Shown here: positions 44,219 to 53,063 of the stretch, in pieces | How positions within the stretch are numbered: the stretch's first letter is position 1 | Layout of the letters: each line of letters starts with the position of its first letter | NCBI GenBank assembly: GCA_019638845.1 | Contig: JAHBSZ010000001.1 | Coordinates: 124,001-188,000 of the forward strand | Source of the DNA: Salinibacterium sp. | Lineage (GTDB): Bacteria > Actinomycetota > Actinomycetes > Actinomycetales > Microbacteriaceae | Reading direction: 5' to 3' | Length of the DNA: 64,000 bases | Program-made: the position numbers and the translations under genes | The notes under the pieces: model-generated | Told to the model about the DNA's origin: nothing | Database searches by the model: none | The model's input: only the letters and a program-made list of their open reading frames with translations

Positions 44219-45349
44219 ATGTCAGTAATCACCGCCGTTGACGTCTTTCCCGTGCAATACCCCGAGCCCAACGACTCCGATGCCCTGCGCTGCCTCACGT
44301 TCGTGCGCATCCGCAGCTCCGACGGAGCCGAAGGCTGGGGCGAGGCCGTGACGATGTTCCCGGGGGCGACAGCGGCCACCGCGATCATGGTCGAGTCGGT
44401 TCGCGAACTGCTCGTAGGGCGGGATCCCCTCGCGAACGTCGCGTTGTGGCACGAGTTGCAGAACGAAGCCTGGTGGTACGGCCATCGAGGGGGGATCTTC
44501 TCGTTCGCGCTTTCCGCCATCGACATCGCACTCTGGGACCTCAAGGGACGCATTTCCGGACTTTCCCTCGCCCACCTCCTGGGCGGGGCACGCGTCGACA
44601 CGTTGCCCACCATCGCCTCCACCCACGCCTTCGATCCCTCACTCGAGGTCGAGGCTGAACGCCACGGTCGCTACGTCACCGAGCATGGTTTCAAGGGCTT
44701 CAAGATCGGAATGGGTAAACGTGGCGAAACCCATATCGGCTACGAGGTAGCCCGCGACATCGAGTTCATGCGCCTGCTGCGTGAAGCCGCTGGACCCGAC
44801 GCGATGATCATGCTCGACCGAGGCAAGAAGATCACCTGGACGCTCAACGACGCAATCGCCCGAGTGCGGGGATTTGAGGAGTACAACCTCTCCTGGATCG
44901 AGGAGCCGTTCGAGCCCGACCACTCGCTCGAACTGCACGCGCTGCGCGAGCAGGTCGGATGCCTCATCGCCGGTGGCGAGCGCGAGTGGGACGTCCACGG
45001 CTACGAAAACGCACTCGCTGACGGACTCATCGACGTCGTCGGATGCGACGTGGGCCGCGTAGGCGGGGTGACGGGTGCCCTCCAGATTCTCGCCGTCGTC
45101 GAACGCGAGCACCGCTGGTTCAACTCCCACGCTTGGTCGAGCGCTGTCAATACCGCCGTGTCGATCGCGCTCTCGGCGACGACGGACCGCGTGCTTCTTC
45201 AGGAACTTAAGCCCGACCGCAACCCCATGCAGGACGAGCTCATCTCGGAACCGATCCGCGCGGTCGACGGCATGGTGGCAGTACCGACCGGCCCTGGCAT
45301 CGGTGTCGTTCCCAACCTGGACGTCCTCATGCATTACGCGCTCTCGTGA
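44219..45349 (+). CDS. enolase-superfamily (mandelate racemase/muconate lactonizing) protein 1
   Basis: A 376-residue TIM-barrel enzyme, probably an acid-sugar dehydratase. Metal ligands are expected at Asp200 (MIMLDRGKK), Glu229 (WIEEPFEP) and Glu254 (AGGERE), and a C-terminal general base His304 (FNSHAWSS) with Asp277 before it. The Lys motif reads GFKGFKIGMGK: the first Lys (162) is present but the second of KxK aligns with Gly164. Loss of one Lys is compatible with a dehydratase using His304. It follows the DapB-like gene by 10 bp and its TGA overlaps the next SDR start. Confidence 0.85.
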   Translation: MSVITAVDVFPVQYPEPNDSDALRCLTFVRIRSSDGAEGWGEAVTMFPGATAATAIMVESVRELLVGRDPLANVALWHELQNEAWWYGHRGGIFSFALSAIDIALWDLKGRISGLSLAHLLGGARVDTLPTIASTHAFDPSLEVEAERHGRYVTEHGFKGFKIGMGKRGETHIGYEVARDIEFMRLLREAAGPDAMIMLDRGKKITWTLNDAIARVRGFEEYNLSWIEEPFEPDHSLELHALREQVGCLIAGGEREWDVHGYENALADGLIDVVGCDVGRVGGVTGALQILAVVEREHRWFNSHAWSSAVNTAVSIALSATTDRVLLQELKPDRNPMQDELISEPIRAVDGMVAVPTGPGIGVVPNLDVLMHYALS

Positions 45350-46116
45350 GCATGGCCCTTCTCGGGGCCGGGCTCGAGGGAGCGGGAGTCATCGTCACGG
45401 GTGCCGCTGGCGGGATCGGAGAAGCTACCGCACGGGCCCTCGCCGAGGCCGGTGCCCAGGTCTGCGCGCTCGACCTCCCCGGCCCCGCCCTCGATGACCT
45501 CGTGGCAGCACTTCCCGGGCGTCAGGATCACTTTGCACTCCCCCTCGACCTAGGCGACACCAGCGCCCTTGACCCGGCTGTGCACGATGCGGTCGAGCAC
45601 CTCGACAGGTTCTGGGGCCTCGTGCACGCCGCGGCGTTCCTGCAGCGGCAGTCGCCGGAGGAGGTCACCGAGGAGACGTGGGATGCCCAGCTCGATGTCA
45701 ATCTCAAAGCCACGTTCTGGCTCAATCGAGCGGCCGGCGAACTGCTCGTCGCCCGCGGCCAGGGTGGTCGGATCATCAACTTCACATCCGCCGCGTGGAT
45801 GACCGGACCGATGCTCGACAGCGATGTCTACTCAGCGTCGAAGGGTGGGGTCGTCACGATGACCAAAGGGTTCGCCCGACGCCTGGGCGCGGCGGGAATC
45901 ACGGTGAACGCCATCTCCCCCGGCCAGATCGAGACCGCGATGCAACGCAAGCAAAACACGCCGGAAGCGATGGCGGCCGTGGCCGCCAATTGCCCATTGG
46001 GCCGGACAGGGACCGCAGCAGAGGTCGCCGCGGTCGCGGTATTCCTCGCCTCGAGCCACGCGAGTTTCGTCTCGGGAGCGACGATAAACGTCAGTGGCGG
46101 GCTCTTGATGTACTAA
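45346..46116 (+). CDS. short-chain dehydrogenase (SDR) 1
   Basis: A 256-residue classical SDR starting at GTG 45346, overlapping the dehydratase stop as GTGA; an ATG follows two codons on. VIVTGAAGGIGEATARALAEAG, LDLPGPA (Asp for NAD preference), INFTSAAWMTGPMLDSDVYSASKGG with Tyr-X3-Lys, and AISPGQIETAM. The end NVSGGLLMY and the middle EETWDAQLDVNLKATFWL are shared with the SDR at 48348, showing they are paralogues. It may oxidise a sugar, lactone or keto-deoxy acid in the pathway. Confidence 0.88.
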   Translation: MSMALLGAGLEGAGVIVTGAAGGIGEATARALAEAGAQVCALDLPGPALDDLVAALPGRQDHFALPLDLGDTSALDPAVHDAVEHLDRFWGLVHAAAFLQRQSPEEVTEETWDAQLDVNLKATFWLNRAAGELLVARGQGGRIINFTSAAWMTGPMLDSDVYSASKGGVVTMTKGFARRLGAAGITVNAISPGQIETAMQRKQNTPEAMAAVAANCPLGRTGTAAEVAAVAVFLASSHASFVSGATINVSGGLLMY

Positions 46117-46134
46117 TTCCTAGAATCCTTTCCA
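46111..46134 (+). promoter_or_regulatory. LacI operator and likely -10 box before the CxxCxxC gene
   Basis: TACTAA (46111-46116), which is also the end of the previous SDR gene, resembles a -10 box, and TAGAATCCTTTCCA (46121-46134) resembles the regulon operator with weaker left half. No good -35 is visible. It lies 44 bp before the ATG at 46178. Confidence 0.5.
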
Positions 46135-46177
46135 GTAATCATTGCAGCCCGAGGGTCAAGGCGCTATCGTCACTCCC

Positions 46178-47293
46178 ATGACAGACACAATGGGGTTCTC
46201 TGACATCCTCCAACGCCGCGTGCGATTGGGCAGTTGGCAGGATCAGAAAGTCGCCACGTACGACCTCATCCTCGACGCCCTCGCCAACCAACAATGGACG
46301 AACGCTGCCGAGCTGGCCTCATACTTCGTCGACGAGGCCGCCGTCTGCTGGCAGCTGTACCGGCAGTGGCTTTCCGATCTCGAAGGCTTTCTGCGCGACG
46401 AGGGCACGACCGCCGAGGACCTGGAGCGTATCCGCCAGACGCTCATCGACCTGACGCCCCTGCCCGACGGCTCCCAGTTCAACACCTTCACGATGTGGGA
46501 CACGTTCAAGGAACTCATCGCGTCTGTCATCAGCGCCGCCGAGGCGCACGACGCGGCCCGTGCAACGGAACTCATGGCTGAGGCCAAAGAGATCTGGCGC
46601 CAAACACATGACCGAGACGTCGACAAAACGTACTTCTACATGAGTGAAACCGCCCGGCGCTACGGCGATGACGCGATCCCGCGGATGTACGAACGTGTAC
46701 TCGTTCCCCTCTTCGCGTGGCGGTACGAGAAGTTCGACATCGATAAGCACCCGTGGGACGAGGGCCTCGAGACCCTCATGTACGTCTCGTGCGAGGCGAT
46801 GCGCGGGCACCTCAGCGGCCCCGAGCGCAACGGCAACTTCGAACTCGAAGAACTTGCGGACCGATTCATCCTGAAGTTCGATGCCTGCGGATCTGGCGGT
46901 CGCACGCTTCGTGGGGACTGGATCGAGAACACTCCGGCTCGCATGGAGGCGCCTTACAACTTCCGCGTGTCCGAGGAAGAGCGGGATTGGAACCACTACC
47001 AAAAGGGTGTGTGCCTCTACTGCGCCCACTGCATAATCCTCATGGAGCACATGCCCATGGACAGGTTCGGCTACCCGGTACGTGTGGTCGATCCACCGAT
47101 CTACCCGGATACCGACAAGGACCCGGCGGTGCGACAGAAGTGCCAATGGACCATGTTCAAGGACCCGACAACGGTGCCTGAAGAGATGTACACGCGCTCC
47201 GGCCGTACGAAGCCCACCGAGTTCGGTTCGCGATCACACAATGTGGTGGACCTGCCCGATCCCACAGTCTTCGGGATGCCCGGCAGCGGATGA
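46178..47293 (+). CDS. unrecognised Cys-motif protein in the sugar-acid regulon
   Basis: A 371-residue cytoplasmic protein I do not recognise. It is mostly helical by appearance, with no signal peptide or TM helix. A C279-X2-C282-X2-C285 motif (VCLYCAHCIILMEH) with His291 suggests zinc or iron-sulfur binding; further Cys are at 57, 205, 237 (FDACGSGGRTLRGD) and 322 (RQKCQWTMF). The centre is rich in Trp, Tyr and Asp/Glu (FAWRYEKFDIDKHPWDEGLETLMY). It is the first gene after an operator, and the ADH gene overlaps its end by four bases, so it is an integral part of the pathway. An ATG at 46190 is an alternative start. It could be an enzyme of a new family or a metal-dependent sensor. Confidence 0.8.
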   Translation: MTDTMGFSDILQRRVRLGSWQDQKVATYDLILDALANQQWTNAAELASYFVDEAAVCWQLYRQWLSDLEGFLRDEGTTAEDLERIRQTLIDLTPLPDGSQFNTFTMWDTFKELIASVISAAEAHDAARATELMAEAKEIWRQTHDRDVDKTYFYMSETARRYGDDAIPRMYERVLVPLFAWRYEKFDIDKHPWDEGLETLMYVSCEAMRGHLSGPERNGNFELEELADRFILKFDACGSGGRTLRGDWIENTPARMEAPYNFRVSEEERDWNHYQKGVCLYCAHCIILMEHMPMDRFGYPVRVVDPPIYPDTDKDPAVRQKCQWTMFKDPTTVPEEMYTRSGRTKPTEFGSRSHNVVDLPDPTVFGMPGSG

Positions 47294-48351
47294 CCAGTCT
47301 CCCGACAACGGGTGCTGCGATCGTCATGCCTGCGGAGGGCGGTCCGCTGCGTTTGGTGCAGCGCCCCGTGGATACCCCCGCAGCGGGTGAAGCTCTCGTC
47401 CGCATCGAAGCGTGTGGCGTGTGCGGCTCCGACGCCTTCCTCCAAGACGGCGGATTCGGCCCAGGCTCGCTGCCTCGCGTGCCCGGTCACGAAGCCGCGG
47501 GAGTGGTCATTGCCGTCGGCGATGCGCAGGATGCCGAATGGATCGGACGCCAGGTCGCGCTCTATTACATCGAAGGTCCCGCCGAGTCGGCGTGGGCTGA
47601 GGCTGGCCACGAGAACATCGGTCCGGGCATCCAGAGGATGGGTGTGGACGTCGACGGCGCGTTCGCCCAGTACGTCGTGCGGCGCATCACCACGCTCATC
47701 CCGGTCGAGCCCCGCATGGACCCGGCCTCCGTCGCCGTGGCCACCGACGCCCTCGCCACTCCCTACCATGCCCTCACTGCAATCGCGGGACTCGCTTCCG
47801 GTGAGACGCTCGCCATCATCGGACTGGGTGGCATCGGCAGCAATGCGGTTCAGATCGGCCGACACCTCGGGGCGAAAGTCGTGGCCGTGGGCCGCGGGGA
47901 AGCAAAGCTCGCCCAGGCGCGGGAGCTCGGAGCCGCCATCACCCTGCACTCCTCCGACGGCCCCGAAGCGATAGTCGCGGCGGCCGGCGGTCAGATCGAT
48001 GTCGTACTGCAGTGTGTCGGGGAGAACACCGCAATGGATCGGCTCGCCATCGATATTGCTGGCTACCGGGCGAGGGTCGTGTTCATCGCGGTGTCGCAGG
48101 ACGACTTTCCGGTGCGATCCACGGAACTCGTCTGGCGGGAATTGTCGCTCAAGGGCAGTCGCGGCTTCACACGAGAGGACATCCGCGAGGTTCTCGCGCT
48201 CGTGGCATCCGGTGATCTCACGACCGACCACCTCACCCGCAACCGCCGACCGCTCAGGGAAGCCGCGGAGGCCATCGCCGATCTGCGTGCCGGCACTGTA
48301 CTACGCACGGTTTTGACCATGGATGATTTACGCGAAGGAGACGGACAGTGA
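47290..48351 (+). CDS. zinc-type medium-chain alcohol/polyol dehydrogenase
   Basis: A 353-residue MDR enzyme. IEACGVCGSDAFLQDGGFG has the catalytic Cys45 and PGHEAAGVV the catalytic His67 and Glu68. The four-Cys structural zinc loop is missing: the corresponding loop is ALYYIEGPAESAWAEAGHENIGPG. The coenzyme site is LAIIGLGGIGSNAVQIGRHLG. This layout suits polyol/sugar-acid dehydrogenases of the L-threonine or galactitol dehydrogenase side. Its ATG overlaps the previous stop and its stop overlaps the following SDR start, so the three genes are translationally coupled. Confidence 0.88.
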   Translation: MTSLPTTGAAIVMPAEGGPLRLVQRPVDTPAAGEALVRIEACGVCGSDAFLQDGGFGPGSLPRVPGHEAAGVVIAVGDAQDAEWIGRQVALYYIEGPAESAWAEAGHENIGPGIQRMGVDVDGAFAQYVVRRITTLIPVEPRMDPASVAVATDALATPYHALTAIAGLASGETLAIIGLGGIGSNAVQIGRHLGAKVVAVGRGEAKLAQARELGAAITLHSSDGPEAIVAAAGGQIDVVLQCVGENTAMDRLAIDIAGYRARVVFIAVSQDDFPVRSTELVWRELSLKGSRGFTREDIREVLALVASGDLTTDHLTRNRRPLREAAEAIADLRAGTVLRTVLTMDDLREGDGQ

Positions 48352-49112
48352 CGTGGCGAAATGATGCAGGACTGGTAGGTAGGAGCGTTGTCGTCACCGG
48401 GGCGGCCGGCGGGATCGGACGCTCGGTCACACGAGCATTCGCCGAGGCGGGTGCGCACGTTGTCGCCGTCGATCTACCCGGCTCGCCCATTGCGGACGTC
48501 GTCGCGGCCCTGCCCGGCGGTCCCCACCTCGCGCTTGAGGCAAACCTGCTCGATCTCACGAGCCATGCGAGCATCTTTGAGCGCGCCAATGAGCTCGCGC
48601 CGTTCGCGGCCCTTGCCCATCTTGCGGCAGTGCTCCGCCGCGCCGAATCCATTGACGACATCACCGAGGAAGACTGGGACCTCCAGCTCGACGTCAACCT
48701 CAAAGTGACCTTCTTCCTCGGCAGGAGTGCGAACGCGGCGTTGAGGGCCGCGGGCACGCCCGGCGCCATCGTCAACTTCACCTCCCAAGGCTGGTGGACG
48801 GGCGGCTTCGGCGGTTCGGTCGTCTATAACGCCAGCAAGGGCGGCGTGACGACCCTGACCAAGGGTCTCGCCCGGTCGTTCGCGGCCAACGGCGTCCGGG
48901 TCAACGCGGTAGCCCCGGGCGGGGTCGACACACCCATGATGAACGAGGGGATGTCGCCGGAAGCACTCGCGTCGTTCCTCGCCATGGTTCCCCTCGGTCG
49001 CCTCGCCCAGACCGACGAACTCGCCGGCGCCGTGGTCTTCCTCGCTTCGGACGCCGCGTCGTTCGTGACCGGCTCGGTCATGAACGTCTCCGGCGGCCAG
49101 CTCATGTACTGA
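48348..49112 (+). CDS. short-chain dehydrogenase (SDR) 2
   Basis: A 254-residue SDR from GTG 48348. SVVVTGAAGGIGRSVTRAFAEAG, VAVDLPGSP, DITEEDWDLQLDVNLKVTFFLG, INFTS-type text as VNFTSQGWWTGGFGG, VVYNASKGG with Tyr-X3-Lys, and VAPGGVDTPM. It ends in NVSGGQLMY, like the SDR at 45346, and is clearly its paralogue. The acidic residue after the second strand points to NAD. It lies between the ADH and a third SDR. Confidence 0.88.
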   Translation: MTWRNDAGLVGRSVVVTGAAGGIGRSVTRAFAEAGAHVVAVDLPGSPIADVVAALPGGPHLALEANLLDLTSHASIFERANELAPFAALAHLAAVLRRAESIDDITEEDWDLQLDVNLKVTFFLGRSANAALRAAGTPGAIVNFTSQGWWTGGFGGSVVYNASKGGVTTLTKGLARSFAANGVRVNAVAPGGVDTPMMNEGMSPEALASFLAMVPLGRLAQTDELAGAVVFLASDAASFVTGSVMNVSGGQLMY

Positions 49113-49150
49113 GCACCTCACCCCCTAATACCTTAATAAAAGGAGCAGCA

Positions 49151-49858
49151 ATGCAGTTGGACGGATTCACCGATCGCGTCGCGATCATCACCGGGGGTGC
49201 CGGCGGTATCGGGCGCGAGGTAGCCGAGCGCATGATCGCTCTCGGCGCGCGCGTTGCCGTCACCGACGCTCGCGAATCCGACGTTCCCGGTTGCCTCAAT
49301 GTGCAGATGGACGTCACCGACGAGGCCAATGTGAGGGCGGGCGTCAGTCGGATCGTGTCCGAGCTGGGGGCTCCGGCGATCCTCGTGCAGGCCGCGGGAA
49401 TCTTCCGGGTCGAGCCCTTCGAGGAAACGAGCGCCGCAAGCTGGAATCTCAGCATCGCGGTCAACCTCACGGGAGCGTTCCACGTCGCACAGGCGGTACT
49501 CCCGCACATGCGCGAGGCAGGCTACGGTCGCGTCGTCGCTCTGGGTTCGAGCGCGGGGATCACCGGCGGGAGCAAATCGACAGCGGCGTATGGGGCATCC
49601 AAGGCAGGCGTGATGGCACTCACGAAGGCGATCGCGACCGAGTACGCGCCCTACGGGATCACGTCGAACGCGCTCGCACCGAGCCTCATCGAAACGGACA
49701 TGGTCGCGAACATCGCCGAGCTCGTCACGCGGGTGCCCGTTGGTCGCCTCGGGCAGCCAGGAGAAGTCGCCGATCTGATCGCGTTCCTCTGCTCAGAGCA
49801 CGCCGGGTTCATCACGGGCGCCGTCGTGGATATCAATGGCGGATTCCTCATCCACTAG
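49151..49858 (+). CDS. short-chain dehydrogenase (SDR) 3
   Basis: A 235-residue SDR of the FabG/glucose dehydrogenase-like type: VAIITGGAGGIGREVAERMIALG, VTDARESDVPGCLNVQMDVTDEANV, VVALGSSAGITGGSKSTAAYGASKAG with Tyr-X3-Lys, and NALAPSLIETDM. A very strong AGGAG box lies 6 bp before the ATG. The gap of 38 bp after SDR 2 holds no operator, so it is probably the last gene of that transcript. It differs from SDR 1 and 2 at the C-terminus (NGGFLIH). Confidence 0.88.
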   Translation: MQLDGFTDRVAIITGGAGGIGREVAERMIALGARVAVTDARESDVPGCLNVQMDVTDEANVRAGVSRIVSELGAPAILVQAAGIFRVEPFEETSAASWNLSIAVNLTGAFHVAQAVLPHMREAGYGRVVALGSSAGITGGSKSTAAYGASKAGVMALTKAIATEYAPYGITSNALAPSLIETDMVANIAELVTRVPVGRLGQPGEVADLIAFLCSEHAGFITGAVVDINGGFLIH

Positions 49859-49879
49859 ACCACCCCGGTCGGTGGATTC

Positions 49880-49923
49880 TTGACAGGGCAGTCCTTAGCG
49901 GGACTAGAATAGAAACGTTTCCA
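49880..49923 (+). promoter_or_regulatory. promoter and LacI operator of the dehydratase 2 operon
   Basis: Perfect TTGACA (49880-49885) and TAGAAT (49905-49910, spacing 19) are followed directly by TAGAAACGTTTCCA (49910-49923), a close match to the regulon operator, overlapping the expected transcription start. The gene starts at 49946 after AGGAG. Confidence 0.75.
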
Positions 49924-49945
49924 GAAACGTAATCAGGAGTTGGCA

Positions 49946-51109
49946 ATGACGCTCGATCCGCAGGCAGTACCAGTGCTCCCAGACCTCACGATCGTGAAGA
50001 TCGAGACCGTCGCCGTTCGTGTTCCGCTCGATCGCGTCTACAAGGGCAGTCATTACCGGATGACCCACCGGTCGACAATCATCACCCGCGTACACACCGC
50101 CAGCGGCATCATCGGCGAGGCATATGCGGGCGACGAGGATGCCGGTCTCGAAGAGATCGACGGCATCATCCATTTGGAGCTCGAACCAGTGCTCATCGGC
50201 GAGGACGCCTTCGCCACCGAACGCTGCTGGGAGCTCGCTCGCCCGGCAACGTGGAACATCTTGCGCGACCGCAGGCTGGGTCTCGTCGCCACCGCGTGCG
50301 TCGACCTCGCCATCTGGGATGCGGTGGGCAAGGCGCTGTCGATGCCCCTGCACAAGCTGTGGGGTGGCTACCGGAACAAGGTACCCGTCATCACGATCGG
50401 CGGGTACTACTCCGAAGATGCCAACATCACCGCTGAGGTCAATGGTCTCGTCGAAGCCGGATTCGCGGGAATGAAGTTCAAGATCGGCGGACTGAGCCCC
50501 GATGAGGACGCCGCCCGATTCCGCGAGGCACGCAAGGCTGCGGGCGACTCGTTCAATCTCGCCGTCGACGCGAATCAGGGGTGGACTCCCGCCGAAGCCA
50601 TCCGATTCTGCAAGCTCGTTGACGACCTCAACGTCATGTGGTTCGAAGAGCCGTGCATTTGGCAGAACGACCGTCGAGCGATGCGCGATGTCAGGCTCGC
50701 TGCGGGAGTTCCCGTGTGCGCGGGACAGAGCGAGTTCTCCGCCGCCGGATGCCGCGATCTCATGGAAGCCGGATCGATCGACTACCTCAACTTTGACTCG
50801 TCATGGTCCGGTGGCCCGACTGAATGGCGCAGGGCAGCAGCGATCGCGAGCGTCTACGACGTCAAAATGGCTCACCATGAGGAGCCCCAGGCCGCGGCCC
50901 ACCTCCTCGCGTCGATCCCTCATGGCACGTTCCTCGAATACTTCCACCCCCAGCGCGACCCGATCTGGCATAACGTGATCGCCAATCGGCCAGAGCTCAA
51001 GGATGGGCACATCGCACTCCCGACGGGTCCGGGGCTCGGGTGGGAGCTCGACTTGGACTACATCGACAAGTACACAGTCGTGTTCAACCACGACAAGACC
51101 GCACACTGA
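49946..51109 (+). CDS. enolase-superfamily (mandelate racemase/muconate lactonizing) protein 2
   Basis: A 387-residue enzyme of the mandelate racemase type. KxK is intact: AGMKFKIGG with Lys177 and Lys179; metal ligands Asp208 (AVDANQGW), Glu234 (WFEEPC) and Glu263 (AGQSEFS); then Asp284 (NFDSSWSGG) and His310 or His311 (KMAHHEEPQAA) as the second base. It probably dehydrates an aldonate to a 2-keto-3-deoxy acid. The ATG at 49946 follows AGGAG; an upstream start would precede this box. It leads an operon with two metal-dependent hydrolases. Confidence 0.88.
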   Translation: MTLDPQAVPVLPDLTIVKIETVAVRVPLDRVYKGSHYRMTHRSTIITRVHTASGIIGEAYAGDEDAGLEEIDGIIHLELEPVLIGEDAFATERCWELARPATWNILRDRRLGLVATACVDLAIWDAVGKALSMPLHKLWGGYRNKVPVITIGGYYSEDANITAEVNGLVEAGFAGMKFKIGGLSPDEDAARFREARKAAGDSFNLAVDANQGWTPAEAIRFCKLVDDLNVMWFEEPCIWQNDRRAMRDVRLAAGVPVCAGQSEFSAAGCRDLMEAGSIDYLNFDSSWSGGPTEWRRAAAIASVYDVKMAHHEEPQAAAHLLASIPHGTFLEYFHPQRDPIWHNVIANRPELKDGHIALPTGPGLGWELDLDYIDKYTVVFNHDKTAH

Positions 51110-51135
51110 TTCGATCGCAGAGAAAGGAAGCCACA

Positions 51136-52023
51136 ATGACGAGGCATCCCATTATCGATACCCACGTCCACTTCTGGAACATGGCAACACCCGATGAGGG
51201 AATGCAGTGGGTCTGGCTTGAGAAGGACTTCGTCCATCCGATTCTCGGAGACATCGATGGCATGAAGTCGCTCAAATTCGACATCAATCATGTCGTCGCG
51301 GAGTCGCGCTTCGCCGACGTGAGTGGATTCGTCCACGTGCAGGCCGCCATCGGCAGCGATGACCCGGTCAAAGAGACAAGGTGGCTGACGAGGATGCGCG
51401 CGACCGCGCCGGTGCCGTTTACCATCGTCGCCCACGCCGACCTCGGATCCGACGACGCCATGCGCCAATTGGACGGACACGCCGAGTCGCCGTACTTCGT
51501 CGGAGTGCGCGACTTCGCCTCGGAGCCCATGCTGGCTTCTGGCGAGATCAACCCCGTCTACGAGGCCTCCCTCGAGGTCCTTGCCGATCGCGGAATCACG
51601 TTCGACCTCGACTGCGAGTGGTTCAACATGGGAGCAGCCCTCGAGCTCGCTCGCCGTCATCCGAACCTCCAGGTTGTTCTCGAGCACATCGGGTTCCCGC
51701 GCAGTCGTGACGACGCATATTTCGAGTCGTGGAATGGCGCGATCCGCGATCTCGCGAAAGCCGAGAACGTGACCTGCAAGATCTCCGGTCTCGGGATGAC
51801 CGACCCGCTGTTCACCAAGGAATCGCTGCGCCGCTGGGTCGATAGCTGTGTCGAGGCCTTCGGTGCAGATCGCTGCGTCCTCGGGTCGAACTGGCCGGTC
51901 GATCGCTTGTACTCGAGCTATGACGTCATCATGGACCTGTATCGCGAATACATCTCCGAACTGAGCGACTCGGAGCAGGCGAAGATCCTGTCGGAGAATG
52001 CGGCTCGGCTCTTCAAGCTGTGA
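51136..52023 (+). CDS. amidohydrolase-2-family sugar lactonase-like enzyme
   Basis: A 295-residue TIM-barrel hydrolase of the family containing L-fuconolactone and L-rhamnono-lactone hydrolases. IIDTHVHFWN gives His10 and His12; VLEHIGFPRS His184; and GSNWPVDRLY Asp256. A GAAAGGAAG ribosome site precedes ATG 51136. Together with the dehydratase before it, a lactone hydrolysis role is the natural guess: opening an aldonolactone to feed the dehydratase. Decarboxylase members of this family exist, so this is not certain. Confidence 0.82.
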   Translation: MTRHPIIDTHVHFWNMATPDEGMQWVWLEKDFVHPILGDIDGMKSLKFDINHVVAESRFADVSGFVHVQAAIGSDDPVKETRWLTRMRATAPVPFTIVAHADLGSDDAMRQLDGHAESPYFVGVRDFASEPMLASGEINPVYEASLEVLADRGITFDLDCEWFNMGAALELARRHPNLQVVLEHIGFPRSRDDAYFESWNGAIRDLAKAENVTCKISGLGMTDPLFTKESLRRWVDSCVEAFGADRCVLGSNWPVDRLYSSYDVIMDLYREYISELSDSEQAKILSENAARLFKL

Positions 52024-53063
52024 GTCCGGACGGAGTCGTACGAACGGTACTCGGCGACATTCGTGCCTCCGCGCTCGGTACGACGCTCATCCATGAGCAC
52101 CTCTACATGGACTGCAGCGACCTCGCTGCCGCGCACGGCTACGTTCCCGACCCCGACCCCGGTGCGTTCGATGTCGCGGCAGCTGCCGAATGCCGCTGGA
52201 ATCCGGGCGCGCATCCCGACAACTACCGCTTCACCGAGCACGACCCGGTGCTCGCCGACCTCATGGACTACCGGGACCTCGGTGGCGGCGCGATAGTCGA
52301 TGCGACCCCGTTCGATCTCGCCCGCAATCCCGAGGCTCTCGCACGGCTGTCACGCGAGAGCGGACTGCACGTCATCATGGGTACCGGTTACTACCTTGAG
52401 GCGACTCACCGGGCGTTCCTGCCCAGCGGGGACGAAGAACACGCCACGTACGACGCGATAGTTTCCGATCATCGTGACGGCGCGACCGGCACCGCAGGTA
52501 TCCGCCCCGGCATGATCGGCGAGATCGGCACATCGGATCCGCCGACCGCGGCTGAGTTGCGCGTCGTGCGGGGCGCCGCCCGCGCCTCGCTCGATACTGG
52601 ACTCCCCCTCTCGATTCACCTGCACCCGTGGGGCGACAATGCCGATCGCGTGCTCTCCGTGGTGGCCGAGACGGGCCTGCCCATCGAGACCGTACTGCTC
52701 AACCACATGACGACCGCCGTTGGTGAGGATGAGCGGTTGCGTCTACTGCTTCAGACGGGGGTGCACTTGTCCTTCGACCTGTTCGGTTTTGACCACTCCC
52801 TGCTCAGCCCCGGGCGCTGGCCACCGAGTGACGACCAGGGCGTCGCGACCATCGCCGCGCTTCAGGCTGAGGGATTCGGTTCGCAGATCATGATGTCCCA
52901 GGATGTCGGAGTGCGCACGCGGCTGCGCCAGTATGGCGGTTGGGGCTACGGTCATATGCTGCGTCACCTGGTACCGCTACTGGGCACCCACGGTGTCTCG
53001 AGCGCGGGCATCCGCCAACTCTTCGTCGACAATCCCGCGGCATTTCTCACCCTGCACCGCTAG
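52020..53063 (+). CDS. phosphotriesterase-family lactonase-like hydrolase
   Basis: A 347-residue binuclear metal hydrolase from GTG 52020, overlapping the amidohydrolase stop as GTGA. GTTLIHEHLYMD gives His25 and His27, MIGEIGTSDPPT Glu168 as the bridging ligand in place of a carbamylated Lys, LSIHLHPWG His200/His202, LLNHM His229, and MMSQDVGVR Asp295. Members open lactones or phosphodiesters; a sugar-lactone substrate fits the context. Two unrelated lactonase-like enzymes side by side may act on different lactones. Confidence 0.82.
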   Translation: MSPDGVVRTVLGDIRASALGTTLIHEHLYMDCSDLAAAHGYVPDPDPGAFDVAAAAECRWNPGAHPDNYRFTEHDPVLADLMDYRDLGGGAIVDATPFDLARNPEALARLSRESGLHVIMGTGYYLEATHRAFLPSGDEEHATYDAIVSDHRDGATGTAGIRPGMIGEIGTSDPPTAAELRVVRGAARASLDTGLPLSIHLHPWGDNADRVLSVVAETGLPIETVLLNHMTTAVGEDERLRLLLQTGVHLSFDLFGFDHSLLSPGRWPPSDDQGVATIAALQAEGFGSQIMMSQDVGVRTRLRQYGGWGYGHMLRHLVPLLGTHGVSSAGIRQLFVDNPAAFLTLHR

